From positions 41,072,401 through 41,136,400 of the forward strand of contig CM049317.1 in NCBI GenBank assembly GCA_026874595.1: a DNA stretch of 64,000 bases. The letters run 5' to 3'. Positions 47,876-56,422 of the stretch are shown piece by piece (the stretch's first letter is position 1; every line of letters begins with the position of its first letter). The notes beneath the pieces were generated by a model that was not told where the DNA came from, made no database searches, and saw only the letters and a list, made by a program, of their open reading frames with translations. A program made the translations under genes and the position numbers. The stretch is from Sipunculus nudus (taxonomy: Eukaryota > Annelida > Sipuncula > Golfingiida > Sipunculidae).

Positions 47876-48729
47876 ATGCGTAATATGACATTTAAGGTGG
47901 AAACTTTGTCGGGGGACCCGTACCCTTTTCACGACGGATCCCGCACCTTAATTCAAACCCACATACGCCCCAGAAAAGAAAGAGGGAAGATTATTTTGTT
48001 TTGAACTGCTTGGTGCAGGAAGAAACGAAACTGTCTAAACCTAAAACGTTTGAGTTCATTGACCAGTGGGAAGTTGGTTTGAACACGTTGACCTTGCCCG
48101 ACAATTTTTATAACTTTCTCACAGATGAAATGAAGGTTTCTGTGTGGGACACCCAACAGGAACACCCCGTCCTCATCGAAACCTTAAATTTTCCTGAGGG
48201 GCGGTACAGCAACGTATCCTGTGTCTCCTATTTGAACAAATGGCTGAAAACAAGCACTGTAGGCAACAACGGTTGCAAAGCGGAACTAAATGCCAGTGGT
48301 CGTTTGGAACTGCGGTTCACGAAATCCAACACGCGTCAGCTCAGGTTTAACGAAGAACTGTCCCAAGTGTTAGGGTTTCCACAATTCTTTTTGACCACAA
48401 GCGAGAGGGATTACACCTCTCAGGAAATCGTAAACACATTGAGAGCTTTTGAAACTTTGTTCGTGTACGAGCAAAGCATTCTAAAGGAACAGGTAGGCAA
48501 CACGTTCAGTCGTCTTTTAAAGGCAGTGGTTCCTTCCAGCGCACAACAGGTCGGTACGGTATGGTTGTATTTCCAAGTACCAAATGTGACGTTTGTTCCA
48601 ATCATTTCGATTGACAAACTGACCAGCCTTAATTTGCAAATCCGTGACGCGTTGGGACGTTTGCTGGTGTTCCCACCTCTTTCCGCATTGAAATCGACCG
48701 CCTCTTTAATATTTCAACTCAAGGGATGA
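47876..48729 (+). pseudogene. Probable virion protein related to the 882-aa neighbour, frame change at about 48000
   Basis: The first 42 codons run from ATG 47876 to a TGA at 48002-48004. A second frame, open from 48001 without an ATG, carries the rest: WEVGLNTLTLPDNFYNF, a beta-rich middle, and a C-terminal LTSLNLQIRDALGRLLVFP strand pair like LTQLHFELVDKDGFLIP in the next gene. A one-base indel would join them. The gene follows its neighbour by 7 bp. Structural role inferred. Confidence 0.6.
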
Positions 48730-48733
48730 AAGC

Positions 48734-49159
48734 ATGGCCTCAGTCGTTACTGTGTACAGTTCGGTAGAGGCTGACGACGCCCTTAATAGTTTCCGTTTTA
48801 AATTTCCTATACCTGTAGAAGCTCCAAACCATTGGGAACTGGAACTTTTACAATTCGTAGCAGGACGTATCACGTGGCTGGAAGGTACACAAAACGTGGT
48901 GTACGTACGAGTTCCTGAGATGGGAGATAACCCACAACCGTCCGTAACCATGCGGGATGTGTTGAATTACGTGTGCCTGCCCCGTGAAACCGATGAGCCA
49001 ATGTACAACATTGAAATCGTACAACCTGTGGCCAAAAAATTAGCACCCACACGTTTAACACAACTCCACTTTGAACTCGTGGACAAGGACGGTTTCCTAA
49101 TCCCCACAACAGCAGGTTCCCCAGCCACCATGCTGGTAGTGAGACTCACACCTTTTTGA
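48734..49159 (+). CDS. Small probable virion protein, third member of the set
   Basis: 141 residues, ATG 4 bp after the preceding stop. N-terminal SFRFKFPIPVEAPNHWELEL and C-terminal LTQLHFELVDKDGFLIP plus MLVVRLTPF match the pattern of the two upstream genes, so all three probably share a fold. The size suits a minor capsid or penton-like protein, but this is inference. Confidence 0.6.
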   Translation: MASVVTVYSSVEADDALNSFRFKFPIPVEAPNHWELELLQFVAGRITWLEGTQNVVYVRVPEMGDNPQPSVTMRDVLNYVCLPRETDEPMYNIEIVQPVAKKLAPTRLTQLHFELVDKDGFLIPTTAGSPATMLVVRLTPF

Positions 49160-49187
49160 GAACCAAACATGACCAGAACACAGCCAC

Positions 49188-49793
49188 ATGAAAGCAGTAT
49201 TCACCAAAGTATTGACAAAGATATATATAATGGAATATATCACGAAATGTCAGCAACGACCTAGCAAGCGCTCTGGCCCAGCTCTTCCCGGAGGGAAGAG
49301 GGGGCGAGGCAAACGTATCAGGAAAGGTACAAAAGAAGAATGTCTCCTGATGACTACCAGGGCCCCGTACGCCGACAAATTGCCACAGCTGTTGCACAAA
49401 TCCTCCGGCATGGTGGAAAAATTAGCTGACGCAATTAAAAACATGGAAACTGTATCCGACATGATGTCCGTACTGACATTGCGCCCAGAACTGAACAAGT
49501 TGTTTGCGACAGAATTTGCCAAGTGTCGCGTGATGGAACTGCAGAGTAAAATGCGAAAAATCAGCAAACAGGTGTACAAGGGAGTGGAAGATCTGAAGAA
49601 ATTGCGTGACGAGTTGCTGAACAAACAGGACGCCTTTTTCCGCGTCGTGCTGTGTGAAGGAGAAGAACTGGAAGCCCGTATGAAGGAATTGTATTCTTCA
49701 GCGGATGACACGGAAGAAGACACGGAGGAAGACAAGCAGGCTCGCCAAGACATTGATACCATAAATGGAGGAGGACAGCAGGACAAAATTTGA
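49188..49793 (+). CDS. Coiled-coil protein, unknown
   Basis: 201 residues from the first ATG; an internal ATG at 49230 is also possible. A basic Gly/Arg/Lys segment (GGKRGRGKRIRKGTKEE) precedes a long amphipathic helix (about 75-180) and an acidic Glu/Asp tail. Lies among structural genes, so a scaffold or core-associated protein is plausible. No family recognised. Confidence 0.6.
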   Translation: MKAVFTKVLTKIYIMEYITKCQQRPSKRSGPALPGGKRGRGKRIRKGTKEECLLMTTRAPYADKLPQLLHKSSGMVEKLADAIKNMETVSDMMSVLTLRPELNKLFATEFAKCRVMELQSKMRKISKQVYKGVEDLKKLRDELLNKQDAFFRVVLCEGEELEARMKELYSSADDTEEDTEEDKQARQDIDTINGGGQQDKI

Positions 49794-49843
49794 CCATAAA
49801 CCATCTGTAGGATCTGACATGAGGGGATAAATATACTTACATA

Positions 49844-50258
49844 ATGCCTTTCGGTTTCCCGAGGAGTCATTATTATTCAAAGGGGGTGGGGAAAAGCAGT
49901 TTCCCCACAAGGTACCCCGGTACCGTGGCGATGGTACAAAACATGAACCTCGCTGTCGCAAAAGAACAACGTGAAATACCAACAGGAGAGCAATGTGGCT
50001 CAAGCGGAAGCAGCCGGTGGCAAATTAACAAACGCTACTGTGACGCGTAAAGTGATAGACGCTCACGCGCGTACGTCCCGCACATTTAACAAGTCTTCAG
50101 GTGGGAGGAGAACCACGGAGAAAGTTATGGATAAAAGACAACCCGCCACCAAAAACCCTAGCCAAACCGGGGTGGTACAGCCTACCATGGACCATATACC
50201 TATACGTAAAAAATTAAAGAGAAGAAAACCGAGAAAACAAAAGACTATATTTGATTAA
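49844..50258 (+). pseudogene. Small basic protein, frame change near 49970
   Basis: Opens at ATG 49844 (MPFGFPRSHYYSKG). The reading continues in another frame from about 49971 to 50258, ending in a Lys/Arg cluster (PIRKKLKRRKPRKQK). Ala/Gln/Lys-rich and disordered. Probably one gene of about 137 codons with an indel. Position suggests a core or DNA-condensing protein. Confidence 0.45.
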
Positions 50259-50312
50259 CCTACTTATACAAAAAGTGTCTTTTTTTACAATGCCATCATC
50301 CAATTAAACAAC

Positions 50313-50492
50313 ATGGCAGGAAGAAGGCGTACCACATGTGCTCTCCGCCGCCGCCGTCGCCGCAGAGGTGGAAATGTGGTCAGGGGTAGGAGGTGGACAC
50401 GCGGTAGAAAGAGGGGGGGCATGTTTCTAGGGAAAGTGGGTGGTATGATTGACAATGTATTAGGAGGGTTGTTGGGAGGACTTTTCAAATAA
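50313..50492 (+). CDS. 59-aa Arg-rich/hydrophobic mini core protein
   Basis: Full frame from ATG to TAA. The N-terminal half is Arg-dense (ALRRRRRRRGG, RGRRWTRGRKRGG). The C-terminal half is a short Gly/Leu-rich amphipathic helix (GGMIDNVLGGLLGGLFK). This two-part design is that of viral core peptides that condense DNA and carry a membrane-active helix (adenovirus pX/pVI style). First of four such small genes before the capsid gene. Confidence 0.6.
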   Translation: MAGRRRTTCALRRRRRRRGGNVVRGRRWTRGRKRGGMFLGKVGGMIDNVLGGLLGGLFK

Positions 50493-50597
50493 ACCCTGTA
50501 TAGTTATTTTGAAAGGCAACGAAATCTTATTGCACTGAATATGTACTTTTTATATCTTATGGAATAAATGATTTGAATCTATATTACTTGTTTTGTC

Positions 50598-50810
50598 ATG
50601 TGGTCAGTACGTAAAAGAAAAAGACGTGTTAAAAATAGAAGGATGAGGAGAAGAGGAAAAGGTTTTTTGACCTCTGCCCTTTTGAGTACGCTGTTTGCTG
50701 TTACAGCAGATACCATTGGGAAAAACAAAAAAAAAAAGCTCACCCGTAAAATCCAAAGGGCACAAAAAGGCGCAAAAAGAGCATGGGATAAAGTTAAAGT
50801 CCCTAAATGA
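50598..50810 (+). CDS. 70-aa basic mini protein, second of the cluster
   Basis: The Arg/Lys-rich start (RKRKRRVKNRRMRRRGKG) is followed by a hydrophobic segment (FLTSALLSTLFAVTADTIG) and a second Lys-rich helix. Same design as its neighbours with an added basic tail. Its TGA overlaps an ATG (ATGA at 50807-50810) that opens a 16-codon frame leading toward the next mini gene. Confidence 0.55.
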   Translation: MWSVRKRKRRVKNRRMRRRGKGFLTSALLSTLFAVTADTIGKNKKKKLTRKIQRAQKGAKRAWDKVKVPK

Positions 50811-50866
50811 AAGGCTTCAGGGGAGGAATTTACATCCCAAAGATAGGCATGGGGTAAGGTTCTGGT

Positions 50867-50986
50867 ATGGTACAAACACTGTTGAGCACCACTCGCAGAA
50901 GAAAGAGGACGAGAAGGAGGGGATGGTTTCTCCCTTTTGCTTTCGGACCTGTCAACCCTCTGACGCTGTTAGGCAACATCATGTAA
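50867..50986 (+). CDS. 39-aa Arg-rich/hydrophobic mini protein, third of the cluster
   Basis: ATG to TAA. RRRKRTRRRG followed directly by WFLPFAFGPVNPLTLLG. The frame opening at 50807 could be its true N-terminus if a one-base indel near 50850 is allowed. Core-peptide-like by composition only. Confidence 0.45.
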   Translation: MVQTLLSTTRRRKRTRRRGWFLPFAFGPVNPLTLLGNIM

Positions 50987-51077
50987 TCGGTAGACAAAAC
51001 CAGCCAAAAACTGCAATGGTCATAAAAACAAGACATGATACAGACATGTGCAGAAAGAGAAGGAGTTCTGTGAAACC

Positions 51078-51412
51078 ATGGGGAGGGAGAAGAAAAAGAA
51101 GAAAAGAAGAAGGAGAGGAGGGATTCTACCACTGTTACCTATCTTGGCAGGCATAGGAGGTCTGTTAACGGGGGCAGGGGCAATCAAAGGAAGACGAAAA
51201 TAACTAAAGGTGGTGGAGTAGGGGCTCGCTTCGTAACAGGTTATCACGCGAGGCAAAGGGGGGGTTTCCTTGGGTCAATACTCGGTAGTTTAGGAGGGTT
51301 TGTGTTTGGGAAAATAGCTGCCAGTAAAATGGGTTACGGTCCCTTTAAGGGGTTACAGAAAAAAGAGAAGCAGGGTGCCCTAAAAAGAAAGCCCACACGT
51401 TCGGTCTTGTGA
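51078..51412 (+). CDS. Arg-rich/hydrophobic core protein (adenovirus pX-like), possibly extended
   Basis: A 41-codon frame, ATG 51078 to TAA 51203: a Lys/Arg block (KKKKKRRRRGG) immediately followed by ILPLLPILAGIGGLL, closely the arrangement of adenovirus pX. A second frame with no ATG continues from about 51190 to TGA 51412 with another GGFLGSILGSLGGF helix and a basic end. The two halves are probably one gene broken by an indel near 51195. It stops exactly where the remaining capsid frame begins. Confidence 0.6.
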
Positions 51413-52617
51413 ACAACACCCTCCATTCCATGTTTGAAGACGTGGAAGTGGAAATTAACAACGAACTGGTCACTACCACAGACAAGAATTACCCTTTCTC
51501 AGCACTTCTACAGACACAGCTGGTCCGTGACCGTAACGCAATCGAAAACAATGACGGGCCCTTGTATAACTACGTGCAAGACAGAGCTATCAAGGAAAAC
51601 GGTAAAGTCGCAAGCCCCAACGCCCTGGATAAAGTGAGACCTATCACACCGGGTCAGGACCCCAACACCTACTGTGCTCAGCACCAGCTGAGACTGAGAA
51701 AGTTTTACAAAAACCCCGGGACCCCAACAGGTGGTCACAAGACAGACAAAACACCTGACAACACCAAAAACCCGCAAGGTGTACGTAAATATGTGATGGT
51801 GGACACCCCTCGTGTAGGTGTCTTTCAAATGGACAAATTCATCCCGTTCGGCTACAACATGAAAGTCACCATGAATCGATCGCGCCCGTCCTTTTACGCT
51901 ATCGGTATCGTGGACCCGGAAACTGTACCTGCACTCAAGGGAGGTGTGAAATTGAAAATACACAGGGCGTGGATGCATGTTTACTACGCCGAGCTGAACA
52001 GCGTCTTCTTCACACAAATTGAAAACGATGCTTTGGTGTCGGGTGCAAACAGAATTTTACCCTTAACCCGCTTCAGAGTGTTAACGGAAGAAATTGCACA
52101 AGGGCTGTCTTTCAAGTCCATCTCCAGTGTGTTCTCCTAAACACTGTTACCAAAGAAACTATTCACTTGCTTTATCCCGAACAGAGCCTACTCATCCAAT
52201 TGGACCCTGAACCCGTATAACTTTCGACATTACAACGTGAACCGCATATACGCTCAGCGCAACTTCCAGCGTTACCCAGAACAACTGTTCGAACCTGATT
52301 TCTCGGAAAACCAAGTCTACACACATCTGTTCTCGGAATACTTGAGAACTTTGGGCTTGTGGGATTCCAATTTCAGTTCCCAGGTAGGCTATGATGAATA
52401 CATTGGAGGAAAGACCGTGTTCCCCTTCAACATGGTAGGTGATTCAACTGAAGCCGAAAAAGAAAACGTACAGCACGTCAAACAGTCTGGAAATGTCAAA
52501 GTCGACGTGCATTTTAAAACCATCACCTCCGAAACCATCCAGTGTTTGATGTTCGCCCAATTCGAAGACAAGTTAATGATACACTCCGACCGCAATGTCT
52601 CTGTTAGTTGGAAGTAA
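51409..52617 (+). pseudogene. mcp: Major capsid protein (double jelly roll), N-terminus missing
   Basis: TLHSMFEDVEVEINNELV near the start, and later LNPYNFRHYNVNRIYA and CLMFAQFEDK, are hallmarks of Polinton double-jelly-roll capsid proteins that build the icosahedral shell. Only 403 codons are present. The usual first 90-100 residues are absent: the same frame upstream has a stop at 51346 and unrelated sequence. A TAA at 52138-52140 interrupts the protein between the two jelly rolls while the frame stays conserved after it. It cannot make a full capsid protein as it stands. Confidence 0.88.
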
Positions 52618-53221
52618 ATGCTTGAAACCTATACCTGTCAATCACTTGCGCCAACAGGCTTATGTTGAAAAGGTGAAGGGAGGCAGGGGACTCAGTGACA
52701 TGGCGTTGAACCGTGCCATGCTGCACGTTTACCAAACAAACCCTTCCCAATATTTAGGCGTGTACGCATCAGACGAACTGAACGTAGAATATGTGTTCAG
52801 TCATGCACCGCCAAACCCCTCTTACAGCCTGATTTGTAACGTAGCCCCCCGTTCTCAACCAGGTCAACACTGGCAAGCTATATATGTTAATCATTGTTGC
52901 ATTGTATTTTTTTATTCCTACGGATTACCACCTGTACTGGGAGGTGTCAACGAATTCCTCGCCAGAATGCAAGATGATTTCAGACTGAGCGCTGTGGACG
53001 TAAACCCGTATCCCGTGCAAGACATATACAACCCTGAGAGTGATGTTTGCGGTGAACATTGTGTCACCGTATTAAGTTTGATGAATGATTGGCCGCTGAT
53101 TCCAATGAAACAGGTCATACGAGATTATTATGTCGTGGACCTCCTGATTTCGCCAGGAACAAATGGTTCTGCGAGAAAACATTCCACGAACACAACAAAA
53201 ATGCTGAAAGCAATGAAATGA
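52595..53221 (+). CDS. Adenovirus-like cysteine protease with altered catalytic acid
   Basis: 208 residues, ATG overlapping the capsid gene end by 23 bp. Fold family of the virion maturation proteases (C5/ULP1-like) of adenoviruses and Polintons. His92 lies in GQHWQAIY, Gln142 in NPYPVQDIYNPESD and Cys152 in CGEHC. The acid normally found in the F-F-[D/E]-S-Y-G position is Tyr107 (VFFYSYG), a single-base change from Asp. Otherwise intact. It would cleave capsid and core precursors; activity may be reduced. Confidence 0.88.
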   Translation: MSLLVGSKCLKPIPVNHLRQQAYVEKVKGGRGLSDMALNRAMLHVYQTNPSQYLGVYASDELNVEYVFSHAPPNPSYSLICNVAPRSQPGQHWQAIYVNHCCIVFFYSYGLPPVLGGVNEFLARMQDDFRLSAVDVNPYPVQDIYNPESDVCGEHCVTVLSLMNDWPLIPMKQVIRDYYVVDLLISPGTNGSARKHSTNTTKMLKAMK

Positions 53222-53328
53222 AGACAGAAGAAATGAAAGCTGACCCACCCACACCCGCCGAACTACAGACAACAGGGAAACCTTCCCTCGCACTCCATCT
53301 GCAAACGATGCAACAAGACATTATGTAA
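53218..53328 (+). CDS. 36-aa tail gene overlapping the protease stop by ATGA
   Basis: A short frame (MKTEEMKADPPTPAELQ...) starts inside the protease stop (ATGA, 53218-53221) and ends just before the polyadenylation signal. Acidic, unknown, and possibly only a leftover frame. Confidence 0.3.
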   Translation: MKTEEMKADPPTPAELQTTGKPSLALHLQTMQQDIM

Positions 53329-53339
53329 AGGTTACATTG

Positions 53340-53362
53340 TTTATTCTATTTTTACAAATAAA
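53340..53362. terminator. Convergent polyadenylation signals
   Basis: AATAAA on the plus strand (53357-53362, after the protease) and on the minus strand (TTTATT at 53340-53345, after the gene at 53423-54070) lie within 23 bp of each other at the convergent junction. Confidence 0.65.
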
Positions 53363-53422
53363 AAAGAAAAAATACATTTGTTGTTAGTTAATGAATGCAC
53401 ATGCGAATCGAGTCTGAATGAA

Positions 53423-54070
53423 TCAAGTGTGACGTGGTCGCCTGGTTGACATCCAGTCTGCCTGTTTTATACCGTCTGTCATCATCAGAGCTTCCTCGTC
53501 AACTGCCTGGCTGCTTTCTTCATCGAAATCTGCCAATACATCCATATTCATGGGAGCCTTCCTTTTCGTCGGTACGTTTTTCACACTGGCTTTCAATTTT
53601 CGACAGAAAGCCGTCCACACAGGCATGAAAGAGCATGAAAACACTCTCTGTTCTTGTTCTGTCAGGTACCATTTCTTCTCGTACTCCGTACCCCCGACAG
53701 AAATGGAACGCACCAAATCGTAACGGGCGTCACCGGTGTTCCCTTTTGTTTTCATCAGGGAAATTTTAACCCCTCCACCGATTTCAATTTCAATGGGTAG
53801 GGTGCCGCTTTCCCAATCAACCACCTGACCTAAAACACATTCCATTTCTTCATGCGTGAAGCTCAATATCTTTTCCATGTGAGGTTGGAACTGTGTGGGG
53901 TTTTTGTACACATGCACAAAGTCCGGAGTCATAGCCAGACAGTAACGACTTTTCACGAAAGGTTGTCCCTTGACATTGCTGATTTCAAAGGTTCCCAAAT
54001 GGAAAAAGTTCTGAGGGTTTTCAGAATATTCTCTGATAAGAGTCTGTGTCGCGTTCTTATCAAACGACAT
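53423..54070 (-). CDS. Unknown 215-aa protein
   Basis: Intact minus-strand gene, last of a two-gene block. Mixed alpha/beta with a Met/Asp/Glu-rich C-terminus (DFDEESSQAVDEEALMM). Its start overlaps the end of the upstream gene by 11 bp. I recognise no domain, and its placement beside the protease and capsid genes does not reveal a role. Confidence 0.7.
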   Translation of the reverse strand: MSFDKNATQTLIREYSENPQNFFHLGTFEISNVKGQPFVKSRYCLAMTPDFVHVYKNPTQFQPHMEKILSFTHEEMECVLGQVVDWESGTLPIEIEIGGGVKISLMKTKGNTGDARYDLVRSISVGGTEYEKKWYLTEQEQRVFSCSFMPVWTAFCRKLKASVKNVPTKRKAPMNMDVLADFDEESSQAVDEEALMMTDGIKQADWMSTRRPRHT

Positions 54071-54856
54071 GTTGAACGACGGTTTTCCTGTCAGCGGGGA
54101 TATTTTCCAACAGAGGTAGGTAAGCAGTTAGCTGGCGCAACTTCTCACCTTTGAGAACAGCTTCGCGTAATAGCAAATTTTCCCAAGTGTTAATCCTTTG
54201 CTCCGGATCGAAACCCACGTCCCGCGTCTTGAAGATGTAGAAGCGCAACTGACCCTGACGCAGCTCGCACACGTGTCTTATACACTCACGGTAGGGCGAA
54301 ATCACACTCATGCGGTGCCGGGTTTTCTCCTCTAAATAAGCCCTTAGGTTCTCCAGGGTTGGTTTCTCCCCTGCAGGGGTGTTCGGGAAAAAATTGTTGA
54401 CATAGGGAGAGTAGGCTTTAGAAGACACAGTGGAGGTGTATAGCTCCTCCCAGAAGCATTCCGGCTTACCTTCCAGCATGGGACAAAAAAACCATCCATG
54501 TATTTGTTCACAATTTCTTGACGGTCTTCTTTCAGTTTCAGCTTGTACCCGGGACTGTACACGTTGTTAACACACCCTAAATTCAACGTGGTTTCCAAAG
54601 TGACATTTTTGTTCATATCCAACAAGTCCCGGATGGCCTCCCATCGCTCCCTGAGTTCGTATTTGACATGTTCAGGGAGGTTCGAGACGAAATTACTCGC
54701 CTCCGAGTTTGGTACGCGCATGTAGTTGATATCGCGCGTCATATAGCGGGGTTCTTCAGCTCTTTTTGAAGTTTGGTGTGTATTCTGCCAGTTCGTAAAC
54801 TCCTGCCATTCTTCTTCAGCCTCCGTGATATGGAATTGTGCTTTCCTCTTGGACAT
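54060..54856 (-). pseudogene. Unknown helical protein, frame change near 54480
   Basis: It starts at MSKRKAQFHITEAEEEW (ATG 54854-54856). The frame holds to about 54480 and the second part (to 54060) reads in another frame (CFWEELYTSTVSSKAYSPYV...). Both parts are gene-like and overlap, so one protein of about 265 residues with a small indel is likely. No known family. Probably expressed from the 62-bp divergent promoter shared with the gene at 54919. Confidence 0.5.
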
Positions 54857-54918
54857 TTTCAGTTGAAAATGACACCCCACACCTTGACAACTGTTTATAT
54901 ACCCACCCCAAGGGAAAG
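54857..54918. promoter_or_regulatory. 62-bp divergent promoter region
   Basis: Only 62 bp separate the ATGs of the minus gene (54856) and plus gene (54919). TTTATATA lies at about 54893-54900. Both blocks must be driven from here or read through. Confidence 0.4.
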
Positions 54919-55197
54919 ATGGCTCAAAAAGCTTTCCTACGAGGTCAGGACCTGCATATGGCAGCCCCTGTACCCGTCCCCCCTCGCCTGTACAAAGCCA
55001 CCACCATGCATGACCGCCAAATGGTGAAGGAAGTCCCTCCAGATACGTTCCCCCCTAGACCCGTGGTAAGGAACCTGTACCTTGTGGAAGGGTTACCCTA
55101 TGTTACCCACGAAAGGGAACCCATGCGCACAGGTCGCAGGGCACAAAAAGGAACGAAAACGACACGTAGAACGAAGAGAATCAAGCGCAGGTTTTAA
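54919..55197 (+). CDS. 92-aa protein with Arg/Lys-rich tail
   Basis: ATG start (MAQKAFLRGQ). Pro-rich middle, then a C-terminal basic block (TGRRAQKGTKTTRRTKRIKRRF). Looks like a DNA-binding or core protein. Followed after 2 bp by the next ATG. Family unknown. Confidence 0.55.
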   Translation: MAQKAFLRGQDLHMAAPVPVPPRLYKATTMHDRQMVKEVPPDTFPPRPVVRNLYLVEGLPYVTHEREPMRTGRRAQKGTKTTRRTKRIKRRF

Positions 55198-55199
55198 AC

Positions 55200-55625
55200 A
55201 TGCAACAACCCAAAGGACTCGTCCGTCTGACCACCCTTTCAGGTCAAATTCTCTCTACACCAGCAGCACCTCTACCCGCTCAGCTGTTAGGCCACACCTT
55301 CCCTGTGGCATCTCACATCCCACCCGCAGAAAACATAAGGGCTTTCCTACTAGCAAATCAAGCCCGACACGGTCAACAATTGGAACACTTTGAAAGGAAA
55401 TGGGAAAAAAGAACGCGTAAGATAAAACAACTGTAAAGTAAAGAAAAAGGTAAAAAGGAAAAGGTTAAACATTCCAAGAAGAAGACAGGATCCAACAGGA
55501 TCCCAGCCTGGACCATGAAAGGAAATAAAATACGTAAAGCAACATTCAGAAAACGTGTATGTAAAAAAAGACCGACACAGGTAAAAGCTCACCTCAGGAC
55601 AGTTTATAAATGTGCTTATGAGTGA
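55200..55625 (+). pseudogene. Basic protein with in-frame stop
   Basis: 78 codons to a TAA (55434-55436). The same frame then continues, very Lys/Arg-rich (KKEKVKHSKKTG, FRKRVCKKRP), to a TGA at 55623-55625 that overlaps the next gene. The first part has the same Pro/Leu-rich then basic layout as its neighbour. Either a single basic protein of about 141 residues broken by a nonsense codon, or two genes, the second from ATG 55515. Confidence 0.45.
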
Positions 55626-56088
55626 ACACACAGCATCATTCCTGGGGCAACAACCGCACAAGATGGACAACGCACAGGTTAAAGTGTGGAAGGTATACCA
55701 AATAGAAAGAAACCTTAACAGAGAAAGATGGTTCATAACACGGGGTTGTCCCAAGTGTGACGATTCAAGGTCGGCTTACCTGAACGAAAAGAGAAATTCG
55801 ACCGATTGTATGGGTTTCATGGCTTATATCCATATGTGTGAAATCTGTAACCGTGAAGAAATTGAAGCGTACAAGAAACCTCAAAGCTTGTCAGTGGGTG
55901 TGGACTTAGAAAAGGGAGAACAAGGCGTGGGCTTTACATGGACACCCTGGAGCAGAGGTAACAGTTTGTTGGAAGACAGAAGAACGGGATGCTCGGTGAA
56001 CATAGATGCGCTTTTATGGGGGTGGGTAATATTGCAGAAGTGCCTACTTTATTGGGAACCTACTTACACATACCGGAATGTTAACTGA
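55618..56088 (+). CDS. Zinc-ribbon-like protein, unknown
   Basis: Start chosen at MSEHTASFLGQ, overlapping the previous stop by 8 bp. Two Cys pairs (CPKC and CEIC, about 45 residues apart) suggest a zinc ribbon. A C-terminal Trp-rich segment follows. Accessory function unknown. Confidence 0.5.
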   Translation: MSEHTASFLGQQPHKMDNAQVKVWKVYQIERNLNRERWFITRGCPKCDDSRSAYLNEKRNSTDCMGFMAYIHMCEICNREEIEAYKKPQSLSVGVDLEKGEQGVGFTWTPWSRGNSLLEDRRTGCSVNIDALLWGWVILQKCLLYWEPTYTYRNVN

Positions 56089-56099
56089 ACTTCCATTGC

Positions 56100-56303
56100 A
56101 TGGGAAAACCTACGGTGGCGTTACACATCAGGATAGACAAACACACCAACGAAACCAAACTGTCATTCTCACAGGTGCTGGGTTCGGGCAACGTAAGGGA
56201 AGTGTTTGATTGGGAGTATTCTGTCACTCTCACACTCCAAACATTTACAGACATTCTCAATTTCATTTGGATTACATACCCTCCTATCACCACGAGATGT
56301 TGA
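56100..56303 (+). CDS. Small unknown protein
   Basis: 67 codons starting 11 bp after the preceding stop. Beta-rich (VALHIRIDKHTNETKLSF). It ends the plus block 33 bp before AATAAA (56336). No family recognised. Confidence 0.4.
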   Translation: MGKPTVALHIRIDKHTNETKLSFSQVLGSGNVREVFDWEYSVTLTLQTFTDILNFIWITYPPITTRC

Positions 56304-56335
56304 AGAGACTATCAACGGTTGTATATTTTATGTAC

Positions 56336-56350
56336 AATAAACTTTTTATT
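56336..56350. terminator. Second pair of convergent polyadenylation signals
   Basis: AATAAA (56336-56341, plus) and TTTATT (56345-56350, minus) are three bases apart between the converging plus and minus blocks. Confidence 0.65.
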
Positions 56351-56422
56351 CTCCAATACAAGCTTTATGTTTTATATATCTATGCATACTACATTTCTGA
56401 TTACTTTTCATCATATATTGCA

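Noticed and set aside
49250-49870. 206-codon minus-strand frame opposite the coiled-coil gene
   Set aside because: Antisense of a better-supported plus-strand gene with tight neighbours on the same strand.
55082-55393. 103-codon plus-strand frame
   Set aside because: Overlaps two better-supported, closely spaced genes in other frames.
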